This document shows positions 16,494 through 25,332 of a stretch of 64,000 nucleotides of DNA, piece by piece. The position numbers and the translations under genes are program-made. How positions within the stretch are numbered: position 1 is the stretch's first letter; each line of letters starts with the position of its first letter. This DNA comes from Streptococcus suis (GTDB lineage Bacteria > Bacillota > Bacilli > Lactobacillales > Streptococcaceae), in the NCBI RefSeq assembly GCF_902702775.1, contig NZ_LR738724.1:1240001-1304000 (forward strand), read 5' to 3'. The notes under the pieces were generated by a model, which saw only the letters and a program-made list of their open reading frames with translations, was not told the origin of the DNA and did no database searches.

Positions 16494-17099
16494 TTATTGA
16501 TTTAGTTCTTTATATACCTCCTTTGCGAGTGCATGTGCTTTCTTGATTGCAGCATAGCCTTGAGTCTTTTTCATCCCCATTTTGGCGATGATTTCTTGCT
16601 TGGTAATCTCATAATTACCATATATCAGTTTTAAAATTTTGCCATGCTTAGGACTACGTTGATATACTTCTTCAATCAACTCCTTCAAAGTTTCATTCAG
16701 CATAAGTGTTTCTTCATAGGATGAAATAGCTGAAGGATCATAGCCATACGACCTCATATCATCCTTGCTTTCCATCATTTCTTCAAGTGATGTTGTATCA
16801 AGTTTACTCCTAGAATGGCGACTTAGATACTCATGAACATCAGCATTGAATATTTTCATAGTGATATCAAACTCTTCTAGAGTAACTGGTACAAAACCAA
16901 CTAATACTGATTTACCTCCAAATTTAAAGGTTCTTAAATTATTACGATTGATTTTCAGCACACTTAGCATCACTTTATCCTTAATCACAAATGGTGCTAG
17001 CACTTCTCCCGACAGACAAGGACGACCATCATATGATTTCTGGGATTCATAACGGTAGGGATTATTGTTAGATTGACTATGGTTTACTTGGTTTGCCAT
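16494..17099 (-). CDS. Phage sigma-70 region 4-like DNA-binding protein
   Basis: A 201-residue protein starting MANQVNHSQSNNN. Residues 30-85 are beta-rich; the C-terminal 60 residues (SPKHGKILKLIYGNYEITKQ then EIIAKMGMKKTQGYAAIKKA) form a region 4-like helix-turn-helix. It is probably a transcription regulator or alternative sigma-like factor of the element. It is transcribed against the polymerase operon. The start is uncertain: 17099 has a weak GAAAGCGAG site, and two further in-frame starts exist up to 17153. Confidence 0.7.
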   Translation of the reverse strand: MANQVNHSQSNNNPYRYESQKSYDGRPCLSGEVLAPFVIKDKVMLSVLKINRNNLRTFKFGGKSVLVGFVPVTLEEFDITMKIFNADVHEYLSRHSRSKLDTTSLEEMMESKDDMRSYGYDPSAISSYEETLMLNETLKELIEEVYQRSPKHGKILKLIYGNYEITKQEIIAKMGMKKTQGYAAIKKAHALAKEVYKELNQ

Positions 17100-17462
17100 A
17101 TTTTGTCTCGCTTTCATCGCATAGCAAAGAAAATGAGACAATAGACTCAACAAAAATATTTAATTCTGATTGCATAAGCACTTCCTTTGCTTAATATACA
17201 ATCAGTAGACTTGAAATACTGATATTTGAATTTTGATACCTACACCTCAAGTCGTGCTAGCAAACGAATATAGGTTTCATGCAAATGTAAGCCATTACAA
17301 AGAAATTTCACAAGTTATGAAAGTTTCGTGATATAATAAGAGAAAACTAGAAATCTCGAGTAACTTACTTACATTGCTATTGTAAGATAATGAAATCAAA
17401 AAGTATTTGTCCTCTTTTTGACCAATTTTTGACCAATTTTTTCATTGAAAGGAGAATATTAT
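17100..17462. promoter_or_regulatory. Control region upstream of the ABC-3C operon
   Basis: There is no gene here. A good -10 box TATAAT lies at 17332-17337 reading rightward with a weak -35 (TTCACA, 17307-17312, 19-base spacer). Closer to the first defence gene is a tandem direct repeat of tttttgaccaa (17415-17436), of unknown function, then the AAAGGAG ribosome binding site. Confidence 0.5.
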
Positions 17463-18644
17463 TTGCAAGAATTTAATTTTTCCTCATATTTAAAACTTCT
17501 GTTACCTGGGATGACAACTTTAAAGCAGGGGCCGCTCGGTATAACACTACTTGAGCCGTTATCTAATTTAAACGGTATTACAACATCAATAGATGATCGA
17601 AAAATTACTCGCCTCGTACAAAGAAAAATTGAAGTTGATAGTGCTTTTATCCAAGCTTCAAACGATTACAACATTATCCAAGCAACGCTAAAAAATTTTG
17701 AAAAGAATATCTGTTCTGACTTACGCATACATAATAAGCAAGATATTTTCGACAACATATTAAAGTGCATCAACAGTGATTCAGAAGCATCTCCGAAAAA
17801 GTATGATGAACTAGCAAGATACTTAGAAAATGGGCAAGAAGTTGAGTTTTTAACTTATTCTTTTCTATATGCCCTTAACAAGACGAATAAGATGACTGAT
17901 TCTGCACCTAGAATTGAGGATATTGAGCTTTTACAACAGGTTCGTAATAAATGTCCTCTCTGTCAGAAACCATTAACACGTCAAAAAAAAGACACTACAA
18001 TCCGAGCATACAAAATAGTAGAGATATTCTCTTCCAATCTTGACAAGGATACTGCAGATAAATTTAAGAATTTCATGCCCCCGCCAGCTAAATTAGATTC
18101 ATACGATAATAAAATCCCTTTATGTATTCAAGACGCTAACGAGTATGAAAACTATGCTGATATTGACGAATATGAAAAGTTACTGTCCATTAAACAAGAA
18201 ATTCAGAAGTTAACTGAGATTCAAGAAGTTATGAATCACGGAAATCTTGAAACACAAATCACCGAAGTCATAGATGCACTAAACGATTATACTGGAAGCT
18301 CAAGCTCAACAACCCTGAATATGACCGCCCTTAAACTCAATCAGAAAATCTTACCTGAGCACAGTGTTTTAAGGGGAACAGTTCAATATCACGTACTTAC
18401 TTATTTCTCATACATAAAAGACTTGTTTGCTGAAAATAGTAATTTCATAATGATTCAATGTGATATAAAAAAAGTTTTTACTCAATTAGCTAATACCAAT
18501 CTCTCACAACCAGAGATCGTAGAAAATCTTGCCAATTGGCTCTTAAATCAATCAAAACTGAGCAATGGACATTTAGACGCATGTAAAATTATCGTATCTT
18601 ACTTTATCCAAAATTGTGAGGTGTTCAATGAAATTACCGAATAA
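17463..18644 (+). CDS. ABC-three-component system, first component (treble-clef CTD protein)
   Basis: A 393-residue protein starting at a TTG (MQEFNFSSYLKLLLPGMTTL), chosen because AAAGGAG lies eight bases upstream. It has a zinc-binding pair NKCPLCQKPL near residue 170 and a second element IPLCIQDANEYEN near residue 220, like a degenerate HNH/treble clef. A helical C-terminal region follows. In ABC-3C systems this gene pairs with a small middle component and an SMC-like ATPase, exactly the two genes that follow with 17-base overlaps. The family is proposed, from comparative genomics, to act in conflict with invading DNA. The assignment rests mostly on operon structure and the ATPase. Confidence 0.75.
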   Translation: MQEFNFSSYLKLLLPGMTTLKQGPLGITLLEPLSNLNGITTSIDDRKITRLVQRKIEVDSAFIQASNDYNIIQATLKNFEKNICSDLRIHNKQDIFDNILKCINSDSEASPKKYDELARYLENGQEVEFLTYSFLYALNKTNKMTDSAPRIEDIELLQQVRNKCPLCQKPLTRQKKDTTIRAYKIVEIFSSNLDKDTADKFKNFMPPPAKLDSYDNKIPLCIQDANEYENYADIDEYEKLLSIKQEIQKLTEIQEVMNHGNLETQITEVIDALNDYTGSSSSTTLNMTALKLNQKILPEHSVLRGTVQYHVLTYFSYIKDLFAENSNFIMIQCDIKKVFTQLANTNLSQPEIVENLANWLLNQSKLSNGHLDACKIIVSYFIQNCEVFNEITE

Positions 18645-18858
18645 AGCAGTTTCTTATAAGAAAAGCATATTGCCTCTCTTTCCCATCATCTTAGAAGCAC
18701 TACGAAATAATGATTATTCTCCAAGAGAACTCTATATAAAACTCTATAAAAAAATAGACAGTATCACGCTATTTACTGATGCAGTGACCTGTCTATATGC
18801 TCTTAAGAAAATCGATATGAATGAAAACGGGATGCTGTATTATGTTAAAACAAATTAG
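18628..18858 (+). CDS. ABC-three-component system middle component
   Basis: A 76-residue protein starting MKLPNKAVSYKKSILPLFPI. The pattern (short basic start, ILEALRNNDYSPRELYIKL, LYALKKIDMNENG near the end) resembles a small winged-helix, as described for ABC-3C middle components (class 6 or 7; I cannot decide which). GAGGTGTTCA precedes the ATG. It overlaps the first component by 17 bases and the ATPase by 17 bases, so the three products are probably made in fixed ratio. Confidence 0.75.
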   Translation: MKLPNKAVSYKKSILPLFPIILEALRNNDYSPRELYIKLYKKIDSITLFTDAVTCLYALKKIDMNENGMLYYVKTN

Positions 18859-20485
18859 TTGTGATAAATTTTTAGAAAAAGGAAAAATTAGAGAGCCAAT
18901 CGTATTTCATCCTGGATTAAATACAGTCATGGGTAGCGAAAATGCTGCTAACTCTATTGGTAAGTCTACTTTCCTTCTAATAGTTGATTTTATTTTTGGA
19001 GGAAGTGACTATGTCGAAGAAGCCTACGATATTGTTGAAAACGTAGGCCATCATACAATTAAATATGAATTCGTTTTTGATAACCAGTCATACTACTTCT
19101 CTCGTTCAACTGATAATTCTACTACCTTCAATAAATGTGACAGTAACTATACGGTTATTAAACGTTTAGATAAGGAAGCATACTGTCACTTTCTAAAGCA
19201 AAAATATAAAATGAACTATCCGTTCATTCAGTTTAGAGCCTCCATAAGTCCCTTTATACGTGCTTGGGGCAGAGAAACTATCGATAATAAGAAACCACTA
19301 AAAGCTGCAAAAGACTCCCCAGATAAACAGGGTATCGATACACTATTACGTTTGTTCAATAGATATAGTGAAATAGAGCAGCAGAAAAAATATATCGAAG
19401 ATGCTGAAGATAGAAAGAAAGTCTTTGTGGCTGCTCAAAAATATAAGTTCATTGCTACAGTCCAGAATAAAACTGAATATAAGGACAACGAAAAAAGAAT
19501 ACAAGAACTAGAACAGGAAATAAATCAACTTACCAGAGAAAGTGATAGCGGTTTGGTTGATTTAGACTCTATTCAGGCACAACAATTATCAGAACTTAGA
19601 CATCAATTATCTGATGCAAAACGCCAGCGCTCTAGCTTATTGTCTCAAAAACGAAGCTTTGAAGCAGAACGCAATCCTAAAAGGCAGCAATTTCAAAAAG
19701 ATTTTGAATCGCTACAACAATTCTTTCCTAATGTAGACATCAAAACGATTTCTGAAATTGAGTCCTTCCATCAGCAACTTACATCCGTTTTAAGTGCAGA
19801 ATACAGAGAATCGGCTAAAACATTACAAAACCTTATTAATCTAACTAATTCTCAAGTGAATCAATTAGAGGATAAAATATCCCAAATTAGTAACGTATCA
19901 AACGTCTCTCAGTCAATATTGGAACAGTATGCTTATTTACAACGAGAAATCACTCAACTTAGAGATTCCAATGAAAGTTTTAAACAAAAAGAAAAGCTGT
20001 CGGATGAAATCCGCGCTTTAAATAATGCCTATAATCAACTAATGAGAGCCATCCTGGATGATATTGAAGAAAGACTCAATTCAAGAATGTCTACCATAAA
20101 TGATAAAATCTATAATGGTACTAAAACCAGTCCTAAAATATCATTAAAATCAGCAAAATCCTATGAGTTTTACACTCCACAAGATAGGGGAACTGGTTCT
20201 GAGTATAAAGGACTTATTCTTTTTGATATAGCTATGCTACAACTTACTAACCTTCCGATTATTGGTCATGACTCATTCTTTCTAAAACAAATTCAAGATG
20301 AAGGACTGGAAGGCATCTTACAATGCTATCTTGAACAAAAAAAGCAAGTGTTCATCACTTTTGATAAAGAAAAATCATATTCAAAAAAATGCCAAGAAAT
20401 TCTAAAACAAACCGAGGTACTTAGGTTATATCCAAATGGAGGAGAGTTATTTGGTAGTGCTTGGAATAATAAAATATCAGAATAG
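18842..20485 (+). CDS. ABC-three-component system ATPase, DUF2326/SMC-like
   Basis: A 547-residue SMC/Rad50-like ATPase. Walker A is GSENAANSIGKSTFLL near residue 30. A long coiled coil runs from about 190 to 430, broken by a hinge-like stretch near 280-310. The C-terminal lobe (DRGTGSEYKGLILFDIAMLQ and LPIIGHDSFF) is the DUF2326 domain, including the probable Walker B-equivalent. ATP-driven clamping on nucleoprotein is the likely action. The ATG at 18842 lies within the end of the middle component gene. A terminator at 20490-20531 closes the three-gene operon. Confidence 0.88.
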   Translation: MLKQISCDKFLEKGKIREPIVFHPGLNTVMGSENAANSIGKSTFLLIVDFIFGGSDYVEEAYDIVENVGHHTIKYEFVFDNQSYYFSRSTDNSTTFNKCDSNYTVIKRLDKEAYCHFLKQKYKMNYPFIQFRASISPFIRAWGRETIDNKKPLKAAKDSPDKQGIDTLLRLFNRYSEIEQQKKYIEDAEDRKKVFVAAQKYKFIATVQNKTEYKDNEKRIQELEQEINQLTRESDSGLVDLDSIQAQQLSELRHQLSDAKRQRSSLLSQKRSFEAERNPKRQQFQKDFESLQQFFPNVDIKTISEIESFHQQLTSVLSAEYRESAKTLQNLINLTNSQVNQLEDKISQISNVSNVSQSILEQYAYLQREITQLRDSNESFKQKEKLSDEIRALNNAYNQLMRAILDDIEERLNSRMSTINDKIYNGTKTSPKISLKSAKSYEFYTPQDRGTGSEYKGLILFDIAMLQLTNLPIIGHDSFFLKQIQDEGLEGILQCYLEQKKQVFITFDKEKSYSKKCQEILKQTEVLRLYPNGGELFGSAWNNKISE

Positions 20486-20489
20486 CTAT

Positions 20490-20531
20490 GAAAAAAGGCT
20501 GGGAACTCTCGATGGAGTCCCAACCTTTTTT
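20490..20531 (+). terminator. Terminator after the ABC-3C operon
   Basis: AAAAAAGGCTGGGA pairs with TCCCAACCTTTTTTT across a GACT/AGTC-type stem; strong T tract on the rightward strand and A run on the other, so it may serve the restriction-modification remnant as well. Confidence 0.85.
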
Positions 20532-21128
20532 TATCTCAATTTAGCATATAGTCTATCAAAGAGCTCATCAAGCTCCCTCTGATTGTCCTCATGATTATCT
20601 ACAATACCTAATACAAGTTTGTTAAGTTGTTATCTCTCAATTTCGTTTATTTTTGGTATAGGAATACGTTTTAGATAATTCGCTGAATTATTCACTGTTG
20701 GATTAATAGAATGAATAATTTCATTGACTATAGCAGAATTAAGCAATGCTAAAATAAATAGTAAATCTGATGATATTTTTGGAAAAATACCTACAATACT
20801 TTGATCAAATACACTGTCTTCCATTAGACAAGCACGAACTTTTTTACTTTTAAGCATTGGAGTTGCAATGCCATATTTGAAATAATAGCTACTATTCTGA
20901 AATCGTGCTTTTTTAAAAACATGATAATCATTAATCTCACTCTTATCCCATCTAATATACCAATCTACTTCAGGCTTATGATATGGAGTTTTCAAACTCC
21001 CTTTTACTAATGGAATGTAGCTATTTGGAACATCGGTTCCATTGATATTCGCACATTCAGTAAAAATATCACTATCAACAACAATATCATAGCTACAACT
21101 ACAGTTTAGGTAATCAGGAACGATTACT
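20531..21128 (-). pseudogene. Degraded C-terminal half of a second TaqI/Eco57I-like DNA methyltransferase
   Basis: Leftward, an open frame from about 21128 reads TVIVPDYLNCSCSYDIVVD, then WYIRWDKSEINDYHVFKKAR, then FDQSIVGIFPKISSDLLFIL. This is the specificity half typical of N6-adenine methyltransferases of restriction systems. An in-frame TAA at 20630-20632 interrupts it; after that stop the same frame continues QLNKLVLGIVDNHEDNQ to a natural end at 20531. The catalytic N-terminal half (SAM and NPPY motifs) is missing: the frame runs straight into the end of the intact methyltransferase. It is therefore both truncated and nonsense-mutated. Confidence 0.85.
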
Positions 21129-22839
21129 GTGCTGTTCTTCCTCGTGAAAGTCTACGATTTTGTAATTTTTTCCAAGCTTTTCTGAGTTCTATCACAGAGT
21201 TAATCTCTAAACCAATCTTTTCAACTAATATTTTATTATCTAACTCATTTATTAGCACTTCGATATTATCACTCCCGTTTTGACGAATAAATTCGTCAAT
21301 TTTATTAAATAGTATATCAATCTCAGCATCTGTTACTTTCTTAGCATCAAAAATATTCGGAAGCATTATCTTTGAGACCTCACTAGGTAATATTTCAAGT
21401 ACACCTCCACCATAACTTCTCCCCTCAAGCTCTGAAAATAACAAACCAACAGTTGTATAGTAGGCAACAATTAATCTTTTCCCATCAGCATGATTTTTCA
21501 ACCTAACTCTGTGCATTGTATCTGTGCTTACCGCAGATACTTCTTCTGTATTCAACATAACTTTAGGGAATTGGTAATTTCTCCTCAAAAAGAAAATATC
21601 TGGACTCCACACCGAAGGGACTTTGTACCACTCATCACGAATTCTCGTTTTATAAGAAGTATTGTGGCTATTTTCTTCTCCCCATTTTATGTAATTATTC
21701 ACACCATCTTTAAATTCACTTTTTTCATATGGACTGAGATCCAATAAGTATGTTCTAGCCCCTGACTCAATATTTTCTTCCCAATCTTCTTTTTGAAATT
21801 GGACTCCCTTAATATTTACGCTTCTAGCTATTAATGGTTTACAATACTTTCTTAAGTCATATTTTTCCACAATTTCTTCATTGATACAGAAGTATGCATT
21901 ATTACCTGTTGTAATTCCAACTTCACACTTAGCAACATCTGAAAATTCAACAAATTCATTACTTTGCTTAATGGTATTAATTAAGTGAATTTGTTCGTTA
22001 TTTAGAAAATATCTTGTCCACTTATTAGATTCTTTATCAACATTCATAAACTCAAACTCATTTAATGAATGTTCCTGTAAATCATCTGCATTTTTAAAAG
22101 GTACAACTTTTATAGAATGTTCTTTGTCACCTTTTATTTTTTCACCAAGAAGAAGAACCACTTCTTGCTCTATATCATCAAACACTAAATCATCAAATGT
22201 AACTATGGTACATCTATTAAGTTCTGTTAGTAAAAATTTCCTCAAATCCTCTGAATACTTTACTTGTAATAATTCCGCAGGAATGACTAACCCAATTCGA
22301 CTCGAACTATCCATACAACTAATACATGCTACTGTAAATGAAACCCAGGCATTGATTAATTTATTGGGCTTCATTTTGTTTTTAGTTAAAATCTCACTTT
22401 GTTCTTCTCTCTGTTCTTCAGTTAAGTATTGATATCTAATATAAGGAGGATTTCCCAAGATTCCTTGAAATCTCATCTTATCTAATCCATTCTTGTAAGC
22501 ATGATAGAAATCATCATTGACCACGACATTTAATGAGTCCCCATCAACCTCTGTTTGATTTTTCTGATGCCAACCAGAAATATGATGAAACCTACTTAAC
22601 TGAGCTGCTATATGAGAAGTTTCCTCATCTATTTCAATTGCAAGAATACTAGAAGATTTATCTACATTTTCAGATTTAAGACTCCTTAAAAATACTCCGT
22701 CACCTACGCTCGGTTCTAAGATCTTTTTGATATTAGTTTCTTGATTCAAAACCCACTTTGTAACAAAATCTGCTATTAATTGTGGGGTAAAATACCGTCC
22801 ACTTAACTTCTCAATTGATGCATTTTCTTTTAATAACAC
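21124..22839 (-). CDS. N6-adenine DNA methyltransferase of a restriction-modification system (TaqI/Eco57I-like)
   Basis: A 571-residue enzyme starting at a GTG with GGAGCGAAGAAA upstream. The SAM motif is ILEPSVGDGVFLRSL near residue 40; the catalytic motif is GNPPYIRY near residue 135 (N-P-P-Y, adenine). The rest is a target-recognition domain (SVWSPDIFFLRRNYQFPKVM region). It protects the host or element DNA against the adjacent PLD-type nuclease, with which it is co-oriented and separated by about 100 bases. A remnant of a second methyltransferase lies downstream, so the original system probably needed two enzymes for an asymmetric site. Confidence 0.92.
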   Translation of the reverse strand: MLLKENASIEKLSGRYFTPQLIADFVTKWVLNQETNIKKILEPSVGDGVFLRSLKSENVDKSSSILAIEIDEETSHIAAQLSRFHHISGWHQKNQTEVDGDSLNVVVNDDFYHAYKNGLDKMRFQGILGNPPYIRYQYLTEEQREEQSEILTKNKMKPNKLINAWVSFTVACISCMDSSSRIGLVIPAELLQVKYSEDLRKFLLTELNRCTIVTFDDLVFDDIEQEVVLLLGEKIKGDKEHSIKVVPFKNADDLQEHSLNEFEFMNVDKESNKWTRYFLNNEQIHLINTIKQSNEFVEFSDVAKCEVGITTGNNAYFCINEEIVEKYDLRKYCKPLIARSVNIKGVQFQKEDWEENIESGARTYLLDLSPYEKSEFKDGVNNYIKWGEENSHNTSYKTRIRDEWYKVPSVWSPDIFFLRRNYQFPKVMLNTEEVSAVSTDTMHRVRLKNHADGKRLIVAYYTTVGLLFSELEGRSYGGGVLEILPSEVSKIMLPNIFDAKKVTDAEIDILFNKIDEFIRQNGSDNIEVLINELDNKILVEKIGLEINSVIELRKAWKKLQNRRLSRGRTAQ

Positions 22840-22943
22840 TTTCTTCGCTCCTTTTCAAAAATCCATATATTTCACAATTTCTATTGTGTGACGATATTAG
22901 CATAGGCTTGGATTTATATCAACACATAAGAAAATTAGTAAAC

Positions 22944-24143
22944 TTATTCACCAGTAATTTCAATTAAGAACTCATCCGTTGTTCCATCAACTTTATAAAG
23001 AGTCATTATTTTTCCTAACAGATTACGATTTTTTATAATATCTCTTGCTTCACCCCAAGATAAACTTACATTCGGTTGTTTCTGCTGATAACTCTTCGTA
23101 TCGGTTCTCTCATCATATTTCAATGTTAATGTATATGGTCCATACTCAATTCCTTCTATAATGAAGTGAAATTTAGCTTCTGTAAAATAATTATATGTCG
23201 GTTTACCTTCACGATTCGACCAAATAAGTTGGTTAAACACTTCATTGTAGAAATAGCTCTGCTGATCAATATCATACGCTCCTTTTTTCATTAGCATAGA
23301 ACCTGTCGAGTTAGTTCTACTATTAGAAGGAATTGTTAAATCTCTTTCTTTCAGCTCTTTGGATTTCCATACTTCACTTACTGTTCCTGATAATGTAGAT
23401 GTTAAAACAGGACTTGTTTTATTAACCTTAATACCTCCATCATTATTTTTTGAATTCTTAGTTAAATTTTGCTTTTTCTTAATAGGAGTAAGTTTCATTT
23501 GTTTGACAGTCTTACTACGAATAGAAGATTTACCTAAACTAATTTTTACCCTATTAATTGTTTCGTCAATTACTCGTCCATCTGAAAGCAAGTCATCCAC
23601 AAGATTATTATTATCTACTTTTAAAACGTTACTTGTGTTTACCCCATCTTCATTTTCAGCATCTACAAAAGACAACAATTGTTGATATCCTTTAAGAAAA
23701 TCATCATAAAATTTTTTATCAGAATCATCGGTTAAGTCTAACTCTAAACTTACGTTATTCTCAATATTCCTATGAAAACCACCTACGGTAAAGTTAGAAC
23801 TACCAATTACTGCATAAGCCCTCTCGTTTTCTTCATCAATTAATAACAATGATTTCGCATGAAAAATAGTTGTTTGCGAACCCGTATCAACGACAAAAAC
23901 ACTTACGCCAGTATCAACTAACGCTCTTAATCCCTGGGATGAAGTTGAACCATTTCTAATACCAATAACAGCAGTAAAATCAGTCTCCTCTTCAAGTAAC
24001 TCCCGTATTTCTAACACACTGTCCTCTCTTAGAAACGCAGAATAATAAATTGCTTTGTTATGTTTCTTACACAGTGTTTCCTTAACAATATCTGCAAAAC
24101 TTATATCATCTAAACGTTGAATTGAATAATCTACTTTTGCCAT
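22944..24143 (-). CDS. PLD-family restriction endonuclease (BfiI/NgoFVII-like)
   Basis: A 399-residue protein. The N-terminal half is a phospholipase D-type nuclease: the HxK motif FHAKSLLLIDEENE near residue 100, then YAVIGSSNFTVGG with the conserved Ser/Asn. BfiI-type enzymes cut DNA without metal ions as dimers. The C-terminal 120 residues (from SMLMKKGAYDIDQQSYFYNE) look like the B3-like DNA-binding domain of the family. The ATG follows GGAGAAATT. The promoter (24177-24206) is overlapped by an inverted CTACAGATT repeat, so expression is probably repressed. Confidence 0.88.
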   Translation of the reverse strand: MAKVDYSIQRLDDISFADIVKETLCKKHNKAIYYSAFLREDSVLEIRELLEEETDFTAVIGIRNGSTSSQGLRALVDTGVSVFVVDTGSQTTIFHAKSLLLIDEENERAYAVIGSSNFTVGGFHRNIENNVSLELDLTDDSDKKFYDDFLKGYQQLLSFVDAENEDGVNTSNVLKVDNNNLVDDLLSDGRVIDETINRVKISLGKSSIRSKTVKQMKLTPIKKKQNLTKNSKNNDGGIKVNKTSPVLTSTLSGTVSEVWKSKELKERDLTIPSNSRTNSTGSMLMKKGAYDIDQQSYFYNEVFNQLIWSNREGKPTYNYFTEAKFHFIIEGIEYGPYTLTLKYDERTDTKSYQQKQPNVSLSWGEARDIIKNRNLLGKIMTLYKVDGTTDEFLIEITGE

Positions 24144-24176
24144 AATTTCTCCTCGACACAAAATATATTTTTAAAA

Positions 24177-24223
24177 ATTATATCAAAAATCTGTAGCATT
24201 GTACAACAAAAAGCTACAGATTT
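24177..24223 (-). promoter_or_regulatory. Promoter of the restriction gene with overlapping inverted-repeat operator
   Basis: Reading leftward: -35 TTGTAC (24201-24206), 18-base spacer, -10 TATAAT (24177-24182). An 11-base perfect inverted repeat, aaatctgtagc (24187-24197) and gctacagattt (24213-24223), covers the spacer and the region just upstream of the -35. A bound repressor would block this promoter. Confidence 0.75.
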
Positions 24224-24290
24224 ATTTTAAAGAAAACAAACCAAACTCGAATATTATAACTTTAAAGGTGTTTTATATCCCGGAAAATAC

Positions 24291-24315
24291 TACAGATTTT
24301 TATTTTAATCTGTAG
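24291..24315. promoter_or_regulatory. Second CTACAGATT inverted repeat
   Basis: ctacagatt (24291-24299) and aatctgtag (24307-24315) form a nine-base inverted repeat with a seven-base centre. It carries the same word as the pair at 24187-24223 and lies between the restriction gene and the repressor gene, about 36 bases upstream of the repressor promoter. Confidence 0.7.
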
Positions 24316-24350
24316 AAATTCGCAATCTAAAGTCAAAATAAAAAAAATCC

Positions 24351-24398
24351 TTGAAGTTCAACTCTTTTTCAGGTATAATTGTTGCATAATAAAGCAAC
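24351..24398 (+). promoter_or_regulatory. Promoter and operator of the LexA/HdiR-like gene
   Basis: -35 TTGAAG (24351-24356), 17-base spacer, -10 TATAAT (24374-24379). Directly after the -10, gttgc-ataataaa-gcaac (24381-24398) is a short inverted repeat across the likely start point, suited to autorepression by the product. Confidence 0.75.
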
Positions 24399-24412
24399 AG
24401 AGGTGATACATC

Positions 24413-25102
24413 ATGTTTTCAGGGATTCGTCTAAAAGAAAGAAGAAACGAGAAAAAATACTCTCAATCAGAGCTTGCAAATCTTTTAGATATTAATCGAG
24501 CTTCATACAATAAGTGGGAATCAGGAAAATCTGTACCTAACCAAAAAAACCTTACTGCTCTTGCTACTATTCTTGATGTCCCCGTCACCTATTTCGAATC
24601 TGAATACAATATCGTCAATAACTATCTTCAGTTATCTCCCGAAAATCAGGTAAAAGCAGAGGAATATGTTGAGGAGATTCTTCTCTCACAACAAACCTCA
24701 AACGTCACTCCACTCTTCTCAGTACAAGTACTATCAGATATCCAACTCTCAGCTGGTCTAGGAGAAGGATTCTTTGACGAATTTGAAACTGAAACAGTCT
24801 ACTCCGATGAGGAACAATACGGTTACGACATTGCTGCTTGGATTGAGGGAGACTCTATGGAGCCAATCTATAAGAGTGGTGAAGTCGCACTAATTCGTTC
24901 AAACGGATTCGACTATGATGGAGCAGTCTATGCATTATCATGGAATGACTCAGTTTATATCAAAAAACTCTACCGCGAAGAATATGGGTTCAGAATGGTT
25001 TCCCTGAATAAGGACTATCCTGAAAAGTTCATCCCTTATGAGGATGAACCAAAAATTGTTGGTCTAGTTGTAGGCCACTTCATGCCTGTAGAGGGAGTAT
25101 AG
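24413..25102 (+). CDS. XRE-S24 repressor, HdiR/LexA-like
   Basis: A 229-residue two-domain repressor. Residues 5-60 form an XRE helix-turn-helix (YSQSELANLLDINRASYNKW). The C-terminal S24 domain has an Ala114-Gly115 cleavage site (SAGLGEG), catalytic Ser148 (EGDSMEP) and Lys184/185 (VYIKKLY), so DNA damage and RecA filaments should trigger self-cleavage. The Y-family polymerase operon downstream fits an SOS-type circuit, as for HdiR of lactococci. It sits divergently from the restriction gene and could also control it. AGAGGTGATACATC precedes the ATG. Confidence 0.92.
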   Translation: MFSGIRLKERRNEKKYSQSELANLLDINRASYNKWESGKSVPNQKNLTALATILDVPVTYFESEYNIVNNYLQLSPENQVKAEEYVEEILLSQQTSNVTPLFSVQVLSDIQLSAGLGEGFFDEFETETVYSDEEQYGYDIAAWIEGDSMEPIYKSGEVALIRSNGFDYDGAVYALSWNDSVYIKKLYREEYGFRMVSLNKDYPEKFIPYEDEPKIVGLVVGHFMPVEGV

Positions 25103-25104
25103 TC

Positions 25105-25332
25105 ATGAAGCTAAAGGATATTTTAGAACTTGGGACGTATGGTTTCAATCCGGACTGTAAAGTCGAAATTTTCAATATGGACAACTTTGAAGAGCGACTA
25201 GAGAATGAAGGATTCGATGAAATTCTTATTCCTCAAAATGAGAATGCTAAAATCTATCCTTACGCATTTTTGATAGAAGATTCTATTTTGATTGCTATGA
25301 CCGAGGAGGATGAGAATTCCAATGAATGTTAA
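25105..25332 (+). CDS. Hypothetical protein in the SOS-like operon
   Basis: A 75-residue acidic protein starting MKLKDILELGTYGFNPDCKV. No domain recognised. It starts two bases after the repressor gene with GAGGGAGTATAGTC as ribosome binding site and overlaps the next small gene by 11 bases, so it belongs to the repressor-polymerase operon. Confidence 0.75.
   Translation: MKLKDILELGTYGFNPDCKVEIFNMDNFEERLENEGFDEILIPQNENAKIYPYAFLIEDSILIAMTEEDENSNEC

Noticed and set aside
17415..17436. Tandem tttttgaccaa repeat as CRISPR or iteron array
   Set aside because: Only two 11-base copies with no spacer; reported only as part of the upstream control region.
20996..21128. Programmed frameshift joining the intact methyltransferase to the downstream specificity fragment
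   Set aside because: The 571-residue enzyme already has its own specificity domain and a natural end, and the downstream piece repeats the specificity function and has its own nonsense stop. Decay of a second gene is simpler.
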